Source: D2472 sp964275585 (GTDB taxonomy: Bacteria > Pseudomonadota > Gammaproteobacteria > Magnimaribacterales > D2472). Taken from it: a stretch of DNA of 64,000 nt. Of this stretch, positions 53,155-60,662 are shown piece by piece. The position numbers and the translations under genes are program-made. Where the stretch lies: assembly GCA_964275585.1 (NCBI GenBank), contig CAXYCJ010000006.1, positions 62,001-126,000 of the forward strand, written 5' to 3'. The first letter of the stretch is position 1. Every line of letters starts with the position of its first letter. The notes below the pieces were generated by a model. That model saw only the letters and a list, made by a program, of their open reading frames with translations, was not told the origin of the DNA and did not search any database.

Positions 53155-53598
53155 ATGGCAACCGATAAACAGAAATTAGGTGACTTTGGTGAGGAGTTAA
53201 TTAAAAAGAAATTTGATTGTCCAAAATGCAAAAGAACTAAAACCCTGAAAAAACTTCCACCCAATTTTAAATGTGCAGATATTATTTGTGATTTCTGTGG
53301 ATACCTGGCACAGGTAAAGACAAAAACAGTCACAGATATTGACAAGTTTCCATCAAAGATTTTAGGTGCTGCGTGGCAACCTCAAAAAGATAGAATGGAT
53401 GCAGGTATATATTTTCCATTATTTGTTGTATTAAAAAATAAGAATAAACATTCTGTATTTTATCTATCATCAGATTTGCAAACAGAAGAGATGTTCATCG
53501 AGAGAAAACCCTTATCTAGTTCTGCAAAAAGAGCAGGTTGGCAAGGATATTATTTTGATGGCACCTTATTGGAAAAATTTATCTCTAGATTAGTATGA
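53155..53598 (+). CDS. DpnI-like PD-(D/E)xK nuclease
   Basis: 147 residues. The core GDFGEELIKKKFDCPKCKRT and ADIICDFCGYLAQVKTK places Asp42, Gln53 and Lys55 in the D-x10-(E/Q)xK spacing of DpnI (Asp53-Glu64-Lys66), here with Gln instead of Glu. Two CxxC pairs (22/25 and 45/48) probably form a zinc site as in DpnI's catalytic domain. The C-terminal DNA-reading domain of DpnI is absent. It may cleave DNA or be a repair or defence nuclease. A GGAAG ribosome-binding site precedes the ATG. No methylase or other defence genes are adjacent. Confidence 0.65.
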   Translation: MATDKQKLGDFGEELIKKKFDCPKCKRTKTLKKLPPNFKCADIICDFCGYLAQVKTKTVTDIDKFPSKILGAAWQPQKDRMDAGIYFPLFVVLKNKNKHSVFYLSSDLQTEEMFIERKPLSSSAKRAGWQGYYFDGTLLEKFISRLV

Positions 53599-53668
53599 AG
53601 AGTTTAAAGTTGAGAATAAAAGCAATTTTCTTTTGCCAATGGGCAATGTTATAAAGCTGACAAAATCT

Positions 53669-53692
53669 AATGAAACACACCCTTGCCTTAGT
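53669..53692 (+). repeat. 24-bp direct repeat, copy 2
   Basis: Same 24 bases as 52946-52969, here starting the 23-residue frame MKHTLALVLLVFGSFGAFAE. Confidence 0.9.
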
Positions 53693-53741
53693 TTTGTTGG
53701 TCTTTGGAAGCTTTGGAGCTTTTGCTGAAATAAGTATGTGA
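53670..53741 (+). pseudogene. Signal-peptide remnant of an exported protein
   Basis: The frame MKHTLALVLLVFGSFGAFAE plus ISM then TGA is a near-perfect signal peptide followed by nothing. The same first eight residues occur at the other copy of the 24-bp repeat, where they run into an unrelated short frame. These look like debris of a duplicated exported gene. Confidence 0.55.
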
Positions 53742-53753
53742 TAGTATTAAATT

Positions 53754-54128
53754 ATGAAAAATTTTATAAGTTATTTGTACTTTTTCATTAAACCAATTCT
53801 CATATTTGGACTCTTGATGTCTGCTCATGGCTTTCAAATGAGTATAAATTGGGAGTATTATGACCAATACGGCAAATCAGGAGGCTATTCAGCTCAAGCA
53901 TATTTTTTCGTCGGGGTTGGATATTTATTAACTACCTTGATTTTGTGGGTAACACTTTATTATAAAAAGAAAAAGCACTTTGGAAGTGCTGAGATATTAT
54001 TTGATAAGGGTCAAAACAAATATCTTTCTGTGATTGTAAGGTTTTTAATTGTATTGCTTATATTTTCTTTCATAGTGCTTGGGATTCCATACTGGATTAT
54101 AGATGTGCCTAATGGAGATTTTGGTTAA
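53754..54128 (+). CDS. Small membrane protein (124 aa)
   Basis: Three predicted helices (LYFFIKPILIFGLLMSAHGF; AYFFVGVGYLLTTLILWVTL; FLIVLLIFSFIVLGIPYWI), with a basic loop YYKKKKHF between helices 2 and 3. No recognised domain. The next gene starts right at its stop (TAAATG), which suggests joint translation. No Shine-Dalgarno is visible. Confidence 0.65.
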   Translation: MKNFISYLYFFIKPILIFGLLMSAHGFQMSINWEYYDQYGKSGGYSAQAYFFVGVGYLLTTLILWVTLYYKKKKHFGSAEILFDKGQNKYLSVIVRFLIVLLIFSFIVLGIPYWIIDVPNGDFG

Positions 54129-54418
54129 ATGAGTGAATTTGATGACTTGGAAAGTTTTCAAAGTAATTGGGACAAACATCCTCCTAGTTTTTTCTAGTTA
54201 ACGACTCAAAATACCCTCAAAATATTCGAACTTTAGATACTATATGGGTAGGTGGTATGGCGGTTCCTGCCTACCCCCCAAAGAACAAAGGTTCAGACAG
54301 AACAAAAGACTTTATTTCGTGGCGGAATTTAGTATCATATGCAGTCTTTCTACAGGACAATTACTGTACCTACATGAAAGGTCTAAGTTACGGAGAAGTT
54401 ACGGTGGCATGTAACTAG
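54129..54418 (+). pseudogene. Small gene broken by a homopolymer frameshift
   Basis: ATG 54129 directly follows the previous stop. The first 22 codons (MSEFDDLESFQSNWDKHPPS) run to TAG at 54195-54197. With one extra T in the run of six T at 54188-54193 the frame continues FFLVNDSKYPQNIRTLDTIW, VGGMAVPAYPPKNKGSDRTK and DFISWRNLVSYAVFLQDNYC to a stop at 54418. The restored product is ~96 residues, aromatic-rich with no membrane helix. Function unknown. Confidence 0.6.
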
Positions 54419-54458
54419 AACTAACTCCTAGCTAAGAATGTTGCAACCATGCACATTA

Positions 54459-54534
54459 GCGGGAATAGCTCAGTTGGTAGAGCGCAACCTTGCCAAGGTT
54501 GAGGTCGCCAGTTCGAACCTGGTTTCCCGCTCCA
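54459..54534 (+). tRNA. glyT: tRNA-Gly(GCC)
   Basis: Complete cloverleaf: acceptor stem GCGGGAA/TTCCCGC, D-arm GCTCAGTTGGTAGAGC, anticodon stem-loop CAACCTTGCCAAGGTTG with anticodon GCC, T-arm CCAGTTCGAACCTGG, and an encoded CCA end at 54532-54534. The symbol is assigned from the anticodon only. Confidence 0.97.
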
Positions 54535-54586
54535 GTCTTAATAAGCTTTAAGCCTTAGTTTTGATTATCTTTGGAATTGTTGGTTG

Positions 54587-54611
54587 ATTGGGTTTCTTTG
54601 AGAAACCCAAT
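54587..54611 (+). terminator. Hairpin downstream of tRNA-Gly
   Basis: Perfect 11-bp stem ATTGGGTTTCT / AGAAACCCAAT with a 3-nt loop, 52 nt after the tRNA. It lacks a T run, so termination or processing of the tRNA transcript is only likely. Confidence 0.5.
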
Positions 54612-54667
54612 AAATTCATGGCTTGTAAGTTTTTTTAGCTAATTGACTTATCTAAAGCTTACAATTG

Positions 54668-54943
54668 CTATTCTACTAGCCATGTAATATTTTCACCATC
54701 ATATGTAACTTTCACAGTATAAGTAAAACTACCGTTGGGTTCTGTGGTGTTCATTACGCCTGTGTATATATTTGATTCAGATGATTCTCTGGTTAATATA
54801 AGTGATTCAATTTTGATATCCATTCCTGCATAACCTTCTTCCAGCCCGCTTATAACTTGACTGGTTAAGTCTGAGTTGCTTAGTCTAGTATCACAAGCAG
54901 CTATTACAAATATTGCACATAATAAAATTAGATATTTCTTCAT
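54668..54943 (-). CDS. Small lipoprotein (91 aa)
   Basis: Signal and lipobox MKKYLILLCAIFVIAAC give Cys17. The mature part has the strand-rich DIKIESLILTRESSESNIYT and FTYTVKVTYDGENITWLVE, like a small beta-sandwich. A strong AAGGAG ribosome-binding site precedes the ATG. No family recognised; it stands alone, next to the tRNA. Confidence 0.8.
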   Translation of the reverse strand: MKKYLILLCAIFVIAACDTRLSNSDLTSQVISGLEEGYAGMDIKIESLILTRESSESNIYTGVMNTTEPNGSFTYTVKVTYDGENITWLVE

Positions 54944-54978
54944 TAGTTTTCTCCTTTTTATAAATATATTACATCAAT

Positions 54979-55367
54979 AAAGAGTGCTTTTAAGAAAAAG
55001 TAACTCAATGTGAAGGTTGTGAATCTAATGCAGTGTTTAAAAGGCTCTATAGCAACGGGGTAGGTTTGAATGCAGAATTAAAAAAATCTTTGGTCTTGAA
55101 TTTTTCTTATTTGATCTTAAATAAGTTATCAGGGATGCCAATTGGATCCACGTTTATTAACCGCATGTGCCGTAAGGATATGCATATTAGATTAGTTAGT
55201 CGCTACCAAGGAGGACTATATTTATGGTACTTAATTTTACCAATCCGTTCCTAACCACTCGTGTGTTAGGGTTTGAAAACCTATTTGATAGACTGCAGAG
55301 ATTCTCTGAAACCACAGAGAAATCTTCAAGCTATCCGCCCTACAATATTATAAGAAAAGCACTCTTT
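54979..55367. repeat. 13-bp inverted repeat bounding a 389-bp segment
   Basis: AAAGAGTGCTTTT (54979-54991) and AAAAGCACTCTTT (55355-55367) are exact inverted copies. Between them lies an hsp20 5' fragment and ~230 bases without a supported gene. A MITE-like element is possible, but no flanking target duplication was identified. Confidence 0.5.
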
Positions 55368-55376
55368 GTTTCATGA
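55224..55376 (+). pseudogene. 5' fragment of an hsp20 (small heat-shock protein) gene
   Basis: A good AAGGAGGAC ribosome-binding site and ATG 55224 lead a 50-codon frame: MVLNFTNPFLTTRVLGFENL, FDRLQRFSETTEKSSSYPPY, NIIRKALFVS. The segment GFENLFDRLQ...SYPPYNIIRK is the N-terminus of IbpA-like small heat-shock proteins; the alpha-crystallin domain is missing. The frame enters the right inverted-repeat arm and ends at a stop overlapping the next gene. The region before the start (AGTC...GACT around the ribosome-binding site) could be a ROSE-like thermometer. Confidence 0.6.
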
Positions 55377-56851
55377 GGCACCATATATTATTTTGTATAA
55401 TTTTAATCTTTGCATCTTGCTCGGGTAGCTCATCAAAAGATTCTTCAGGGCTTAATTCCTTGAGTGGCCTATCAAATCAAATTTTGATTACCAAGGTGAT
55501 TGATGGCTATATTAGCGGAGCAAACGTTTTTATAGACTTGAATTGGAACCTTACCCAAGACCTAAATGAACCAAGTGCATATGAGGATACCGAAAATCAG
55601 CTTTATTACTTTGAAGAATCTCAGTTTAGCGGAATAGAGAATTGGACAATTCTCCAATGCAGCCAAAGAAGGCCCAGGGTTGCAGAAATACCTGTTGGTG
55701 CAAATGACTCGGAGAGAGGAGAGGTGACCAGCGCATATAATTTATATTACTTTCCATATTTTGGAAATTCAAATGGGCAACAAGGTGTCCAAGGAGAGTA
55801 CAGAGCAAATGTAACGCCTTTAACCTCTCTTTTTTTAGGTTACGTCAATAATTTATTAGGAGATGGAACTATTTCTGATATTGATGGTTGTGGAGCTGCT
55901 GCGGATTCCATTGCTGATCGAGTAATGGTGGAAGTTGAGGATGTATTGCGACAACTCAATGATCGTTTTGAAGTGAATGTTTATTCTTTTTATGATGATT
56001 TTATTGCAAACAGTGATGAGGCTTTACAAAGTTTTGGTGAAAAAATAGTAGACTTCTTGAAGGTCACCAATGAGGTTTCTTTTCTTTTAGAGAATGAATA
56101 CGATATTAATCTAAGGACAGCATTAGATACTGAATTGGTTGAAACAATCCTAAAGCAAGAAGCTTTTGAAACTATTAGATTCCATCTGTTTAGTGATTCT
56201 CCTCGGGAAGAGCTAAGCGATGGGTTTTATACCTATGATATTTATATGTTTGCAAATGTAATTGCAGACTCTAATGGTAATCTACTGGATGTAAATAATA
56301 ATCCATATGATTTAAATATCGAGAATCTAAAGTTAAATAGCACCTTTAAGATCCGTAATATTATTTTTTCTGAAGAAAATATATTTGGCGATACTAAGGT
56401 CTTGTTTGAGCAATCTGAGACAACAGCTAAAGGAGTAGAAAGACATATTGATTTTGGCAGCTTTGTTATTGGTGATGACCTGATTCGGATATCTAAAAAT
56501 AGTTCTGAACGTCACATCAGAAATAAAATGACAACAGGATTAACTGTATCAATTTATAGTATCAATAATCCCTACTTTGATTATGATTTTGAGAGGATAT
56601 TCTCTACTCGTGATCCTGGAGAAATAGAGACTATTTATAATGAGATTATAGCTCTGCCTACCTCGATACAAGACATCTCTGATAACCGCTATCTTCTATT
56701 TCATGGAGATTCCCAGGCAATATTCACTCCTGAATGGAGTTATTATGAAAGCCAAAATTCCTCATTAGACTTGTCTTGTAGAAATAATCTGTCTAATGAA
56801 ATTATTTATGGAGCTGATGCCTTTTCGTTGTGCAGTCAGCACATAAACTAG
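55373..56851 (+). CDS. Large lipoprotein of unknown function
   Basis: 492 residues. Lipobox IFASC (Cys16) and a Ser-rich linker (SGSSSKDSSGLNSLSGLS) precede a mainly beta-rich protein. DGYISGANVFIDLNWNLTQD followed by LNEP is like the carbohydrate-binding or adhesin-type repeat start found in surface lipoproteins. Asp/Asn-rich loops (VIADSNGNLLDVNNNPYD) suggest calcium binding. ATG 55373 overlaps the stop of the hsp20 fragment. Function unknown; it may work with the lipoprotein that follows 84 nt later. Confidence 0.75.
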   Translation: MRHHILFCIILIFASCSGSSSKDSSGLNSLSGLSNQILITKVIDGYISGANVFIDLNWNLTQDLNEPSAYEDTENQLYYFEESQFSGIENWTILQCSQRRPRVAEIPVGANDSERGEVTSAYNLYYFPYFGNSNGQQGVQGEYRANVTPLTSLFLGYVNNLLGDGTISDIDGCGAAADSIADRVMVEVEDVLRQLNDRFEVNVYSFYDDFIANSDEALQSFGEKIVDFLKVTNEVSFLLENEYDINLRTALDTELVETILKQEAFETIRFHLFSDSPREELSDGFYTYDIYMFANVIADSNGNLLDVNNNPYDLNIENLKLNSTFKIRNIIFSEENIFGDTKVLFEQSETTAKGVERHIDFGSFVIGDDLIRISKNSSERHIRNKMTTGLTVSIYSINNPYFDYDFERIFSTRDPGEIETIYNEIIALPTSIQDISDNRYLLFHGDSQAIFTPEWSYYESQNSSLDLSCRNNLSNEIIYGADAFSLCSQHIN

Positions 56852-56935
56852 GTAAAGACAAAAGTCACTAATTCATTTTTTAAGCTTAAAAATCTCTTGT
56901 CAAAAGTAAAACAATAAATATATGCATTTGAAGAC

Positions 56936-58735
56936 ATGACATTGCCGAATCATCAAACAGTTTGGTTGGCCCTCATTATTCCATTATTAATTTCTTGTGG
57001 AGGGGGAGGTGGTGGCTCTGCCCTTGAAATTCCTGCAGTCACTCCATCCTTTAACATCTCAGCAGCAGCTGGTGTCAATGGATCTATTTCTCCCTCAATG
57101 GTTTCGGTTGACCAGGGTCAGACTGCCACATTCACAGTAACGCCTGAGATAGGATATTCTGTGTTATCTGTATCCGGCTGCAATGGCACATTGAGCGAAA
57201 ATACCTTTACTACCGGCACTATTGTAGCGGCATGTTCAGTAACAGCTCAATTTGCAAAGTATATGAGTACGGTGTTTGAAGCAGTGGCGTATGAATTTCC
57301 TTATCCAAGCAATACTTTGGATAACCTATGCATTGAAAATCCAACTTCTGTAGGGGCAGCCACATCCATTCTTTTACCTTTAGATCTAAATCTCGATACC
57401 TTCAACGACTTAATAGTAAGTTACTTTTGTAGTCCACAAATATCTGGGCAGTATCTAGATACCCCAACACCAGACGCAATAATCACTTTTAAAAATAATG
57501 GCGATCAAACTTTTTCACTTGCTAACTCAGAAGTTTTCGGCGACGAAACTATTAAGCTTGGTGGCGCCACCCGAAAAGGTATTTTGGCTGACTTTAATGG
57601 TGATAATTATCCTGATATTTTGTATGCCTTGAACAGAGAGGATGGAAGAGGTCAGAGCTGTAAGAATTGTGGTGCATCGAATGAAGCGCCCCAAAAAATT
57701 ATTCTATCTAATGGCGATGGTACTTATGCAGTTACTGAGCTAGGTTTTAGCGAATGGACTCATGCTGTTGATGCAGTGCATATGCCATCTGGTAATTATG
57801 ATGCAGTGATTTCTGGTTTTCGAAATAACACTGTGACTGGCTTCAGATATATAGATGGCTCTATGCAAGAAGTATCAGACTATGCAAATCCAGGCGGACC
57901 TGTTAACCGTTTTGGTGCAAGCACCCTGAGATTTTTTCCAGAACTTACGCCTGCAGCTGGAAGCATGCTTGCTGTTTCTGACAGTGGAGATTGTGGCATT
58001 CAAGTTAATCTAAGCAGTTTTTCAAAAGCCAGCGGTGCATGGAGCTTTGTCAACAAAACTGATTTTAATTGCCGCACTATCCCTAATGCATATGAGGGAT
58101 ATACCAACGAAGTTGGAGATCTCCCTCTCATCACTATTGATGGACAAGATTATACGGGAGGAGGATTTGGTAACGAGGAATCATGCATCCTTGAACTCAC
58201 TCCAGGGGATGCTCCTGTGGCCGTGGTTCAATTCTCAGCGCAACCCATCGCAGGTAACTATGTTGAAGGCGTTGTATACAAGCAAGCAGATCTTCCAGTG
58301 CAAAATAGACTTAATGTTTTTGATGTCAGCGATACAGCGCTTGAGCTTAAAACAGGGGTGGTTGTAAATGAAAAAATTGATGCTTTATACAGGATTGATG
58401 CTTGTAGAGACATAAACAATGATGGTTACGATGATGTGGTGCTGCTTCAAAATGCAGGCGGTGGCGGAGAGGCAACAAACACCAGAGCTGAACCAATTGT
58501 CTATTTAAACGACAAAGATAATCATCTAGTCAAACTTGATCTTGCTGGGATACCTCTGGTTGATAAAAGTGAAGACTACCTTGTCCATGGGTTTTTAGCA
58601 GATATGAATGGAGATGGTATTGAAGATTTAGTTTATTTCAGAGCATCAAGAGGATACATCTCATCTGACACCCTTGATCCTAGTCAGGAAAACTTTATAC
58701 GTGTTTATTGGGGAGCTAAAAACCTAAAGCTCTAG
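56936..58735 (+). CDS. Lipoprotein with InlB-like repeat and VCBS/FG-GAP domains
   Basis: 599 residues. Lipobox LISC and a poly-Gly run, then a divergent InlB B-repeat (VNGSISPSMVSVDQGQTATF, SVSGCNGTL, CSVTAQF). From ~residue 145 there are FG-GAP/VCBS-like calcium loops: DLNLDTFNDLIV, DFNGDNYPDILY, DINNDGYDDVVLL, DMNGDGIEDLVYF, probably a seven-bladed propeller. Such proteins are surface binding or adhesion proteins. A palindrome TTTTTAAGCTTAAAAA precedes the gene at 56877-56892. Confidence 0.82.
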   Translation: MTLPNHQTVWLALIIPLLISCGGGGGGSALEIPAVTPSFNISAAAGVNGSISPSMVSVDQGQTATFTVTPEIGYSVLSVSGCNGTLSENTFTTGTIVAACSVTAQFAKYMSTVFEAVAYEFPYPSNTLDNLCIENPTSVGAATSILLPLDLNLDTFNDLIVSYFCSPQISGQYLDTPTPDAIITFKNNGDQTFSLANSEVFGDETIKLGGATRKGILADFNGDNYPDILYALNREDGRGQSCKNCGASNEAPQKIILSNGDGTYAVTELGFSEWTHAVDAVHMPSGNYDAVISGFRNNTVTGFRYIDGSMQEVSDYANPGGPVNRFGASTLRFFPELTPAAGSMLAVSDSGDCGIQVNLSSFSKASGAWSFVNKTDFNCRTIPNAYEGYTNEVGDLPLITIDGQDYTGGGFGNEESCILELTPGDAPVAVVQFSAQPIAGNYVEGVVYKQADLPVQNRLNVFDVSDTALELKTGVVVNEKIDALYRIDACRDINNDGYDDVVLLQNAGGGGEATNTRAEPIVYLNDKDNHLVKLDLAGIPLVDKSEDYLVHGFLADMNGDGIEDLVYFRASRGYISSDTLDPSQENFIRVYWGAKNLKL

Positions 58736-58737
58736 GC

Positions 58738-60432
58738 TTATAAGGTTTTAAGGGTAGCTTTATAGATTTCCTGCCCATGGGAGTAGGTAGCCACAACTCT
58801 AAGGTTTAACAAATCTTGAGTTTGCATGGATAGGGGATTTTCCGATAGCACAACAAGATCAGCTAATTTGCCAACTTCAATGGTCCCTTTGATGTCTTCC
58901 TCAAAATGCTGATATGCAGCATTTATTGTCATAGCCTTTAGCGCGTCATAGGTCGAAATCCTTTGGTCTGGTCCAAGTACTTTCCCGGATCTAGTAAGAC
59001 GATTTGTGGTCGACCAAAGCAGCCTAATCATGTCTGGTGGAACAATAGGAGCATCATTGTGGACAGTGAAGGGCATCTTTCTTTTGAGGGTTGAGTTTGT
59101 TGGGCTTATTCGCGAGGCTCTTTCATTGCCAAAGACAGAATCTCTATGCCAGTCTCCCCAGTAAAAAGTATGCGTTGAGAAATAAGATGGAATAATTTTA
59201 AGCTCCTTCATTTGATCAAGTTGATCTTCTCTAACAGTTTGCGCATGAATCATGACTGTGCGATGGTCCGAAGCAATAGAAGATTTCCGCACAGCTTCAA
59301 GCAACATGTCTGCCGCTGCATCTCCATTTGCGTGAGCCATGATTGGAATTTCTGCCATTGAATATTTGTTAATGAGCTGATCAACTGACTCTTGAGGAAT
59401 CAGGGGATAGCCTTTGTATTGTTCATCTTGACCATGGGGTGGGACGAGATAGGGCTTAGTAATGTATGCAGTTTTACCTTGCGGAGAGCCGTCTAAAATT
59501 AATTTAACCCCTCCCATTTTTAATCTACCTGCATAACCCCCAAAGTTGAGCGATTGAATTGATTCATCTGGAACGCCTTGAGCGATTGGAAAGCTAATTA
59601 CATCTAAGGTCAGAAGATTTTGAGTATCAGCTGCCTGCAAGAGCCCAATGGATGATTGATTTGATGCTCCGTCTTGCGCTGTGGTAATACCATTACTTGC
59701 ATAGACTTGCATGGCTTTAACAACACTGCCCATAGGATCTTTGTATGAAGCCATGGCCAATTGCTGGACAGGATATGCAGCTGTCTCCTCTAAAACACCA
59801 TTTGGTTGAGAGGAATTCATCTCTCTGCGGATTTTGCCACCTGGCGGATCTTGTGACTCAAAGGTAATGTTGGCCAAAGATAAGCCAAGCGTGTTTGCTG
59901 CACCCAGATGACCTGATACATGAATTAAATATATAGGATTGATTGTGCTCACTGCATCTAAATCTTCTCTTGTTGGATGTCTTTGTTCTGTTAAGAGAGA
60001 ATCATCGTAACCCATGCCTATAACCCATTCTCCTGGTTCAAGATCAGCCTTATCAATAAACTCTCTTAACTCTGACTGAATATTCCTGATTGTATTAACA
60101 GGACCAACAGGCGGCGATGCAATGTTTGCTACTTGAGTCGAAAAAGCTACAAAAGAAGCATGTCCATGCGCATCAATAAAACCTGGCAATATTGATTGAT
60201 CACCATAATCTATATGCTTTCCTTCAATCTTTCTACCCTCTTCAATTGTCCCAACCCAAACAATCTTTTTATCGGTGATAGCTATTGATAGGGACGCAGC
60301 TTCCATGTCTCCGGTCATTAAAATTACATTATTAGAGCTTAATATTAGATCTGCTTCGTTGATTGCATAAGAGAGAGTAGAAAAAATTATTCCTATAAAG
60401 ATTCCAAAAGATCGAGTGGTATTTATGAGCAT
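58738..60432 (-). CDS. Exported YtcJ-type amidohydrolase (second copy)
   Basis: 564 residues from ATG 60432, where a signal peptide begins (MLINTTRSFGIFIGIIFSTL); an upstream start at 60552 would add 40 residues without signal character. Motifs GFIDAHGHASF, IMAHANGDAAADMLLEA, TVMIHAQTVREDQLD and FTVHNDAPIVPP match the same group as the enzyme at 50557. Substrate unknown. It is divergent from the TonB receptor that starts 231 nt away, so the two may share regulation and substrate. Confidence 0.9.
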   Translation of the reverse strand: MLINTTRSFGIFIGIIFSTLSYAINEADLILSSNNVILMTGDMEAASLSIAITDKKIVWVGTIEEGRKIEGKHIDYGDQSILPGFIDAHGHASFVAFSTQVANIASPPVGPVNTIRNIQSELREFIDKADLEPGEWVIGMGYDDSLLTEQRHPTREDLDAVSTINPIYLIHVSGHLGAANTLGLSLANITFESQDPPGGKIRREMNSSQPNGVLEETAAYPVQQLAMASYKDPMGSVVKAMQVYASNGITTAQDGASNQSSIGLLQAADTQNLLTLDVISFPIAQGVPDESIQSLNFGGYAGRLKMGGVKLILDGSPQGKTAYITKPYLVPPHGQDEQYKGYPLIPQESVDQLINKYSMAEIPIMAHANGDAAADMLLEAVRKSSIASDHRTVMIHAQTVREDQLDQMKELKIIPSYFSTHTFYWGDWHRDSVFGNERASRISPTNSTLKRKMPFTVHNDAPIVPPDMIRLLWSTTNRLTRSGKVLGPDQRISTYDALKAMTINAAYQHFEEDIKGTIEVGKLADLVVLSENPLSMQTQDLLNLRVVATYSHGQEIYKATLKTL

Positions 60433-60662
60433 ATTTTTTTTGTAGCTAATTAATAAAGAGCTTAATGGTATCTCATTAAATTTTATACACATAACCATCA
60501 GAAATTTAATTCTAATTATCCCCCTGTAACTAAAGAGAAAAACTTTAAGCAATATTCATATTGTTTATTTTATTTTGTGGATATATATGAATTTTTAATG
60601 TTAGGATTATAAATAACACATTTATCTTGATACATTTTACTTTGTTTAGGAGGAGTAAACCC

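Noticed and set aside
55033..55254. A 73-residue frame in the hsp20 leader
   Set aside because: No ribosome-binding site, no recognisable domain, and it overlaps the hsp20 ribosome-binding site in another frame.
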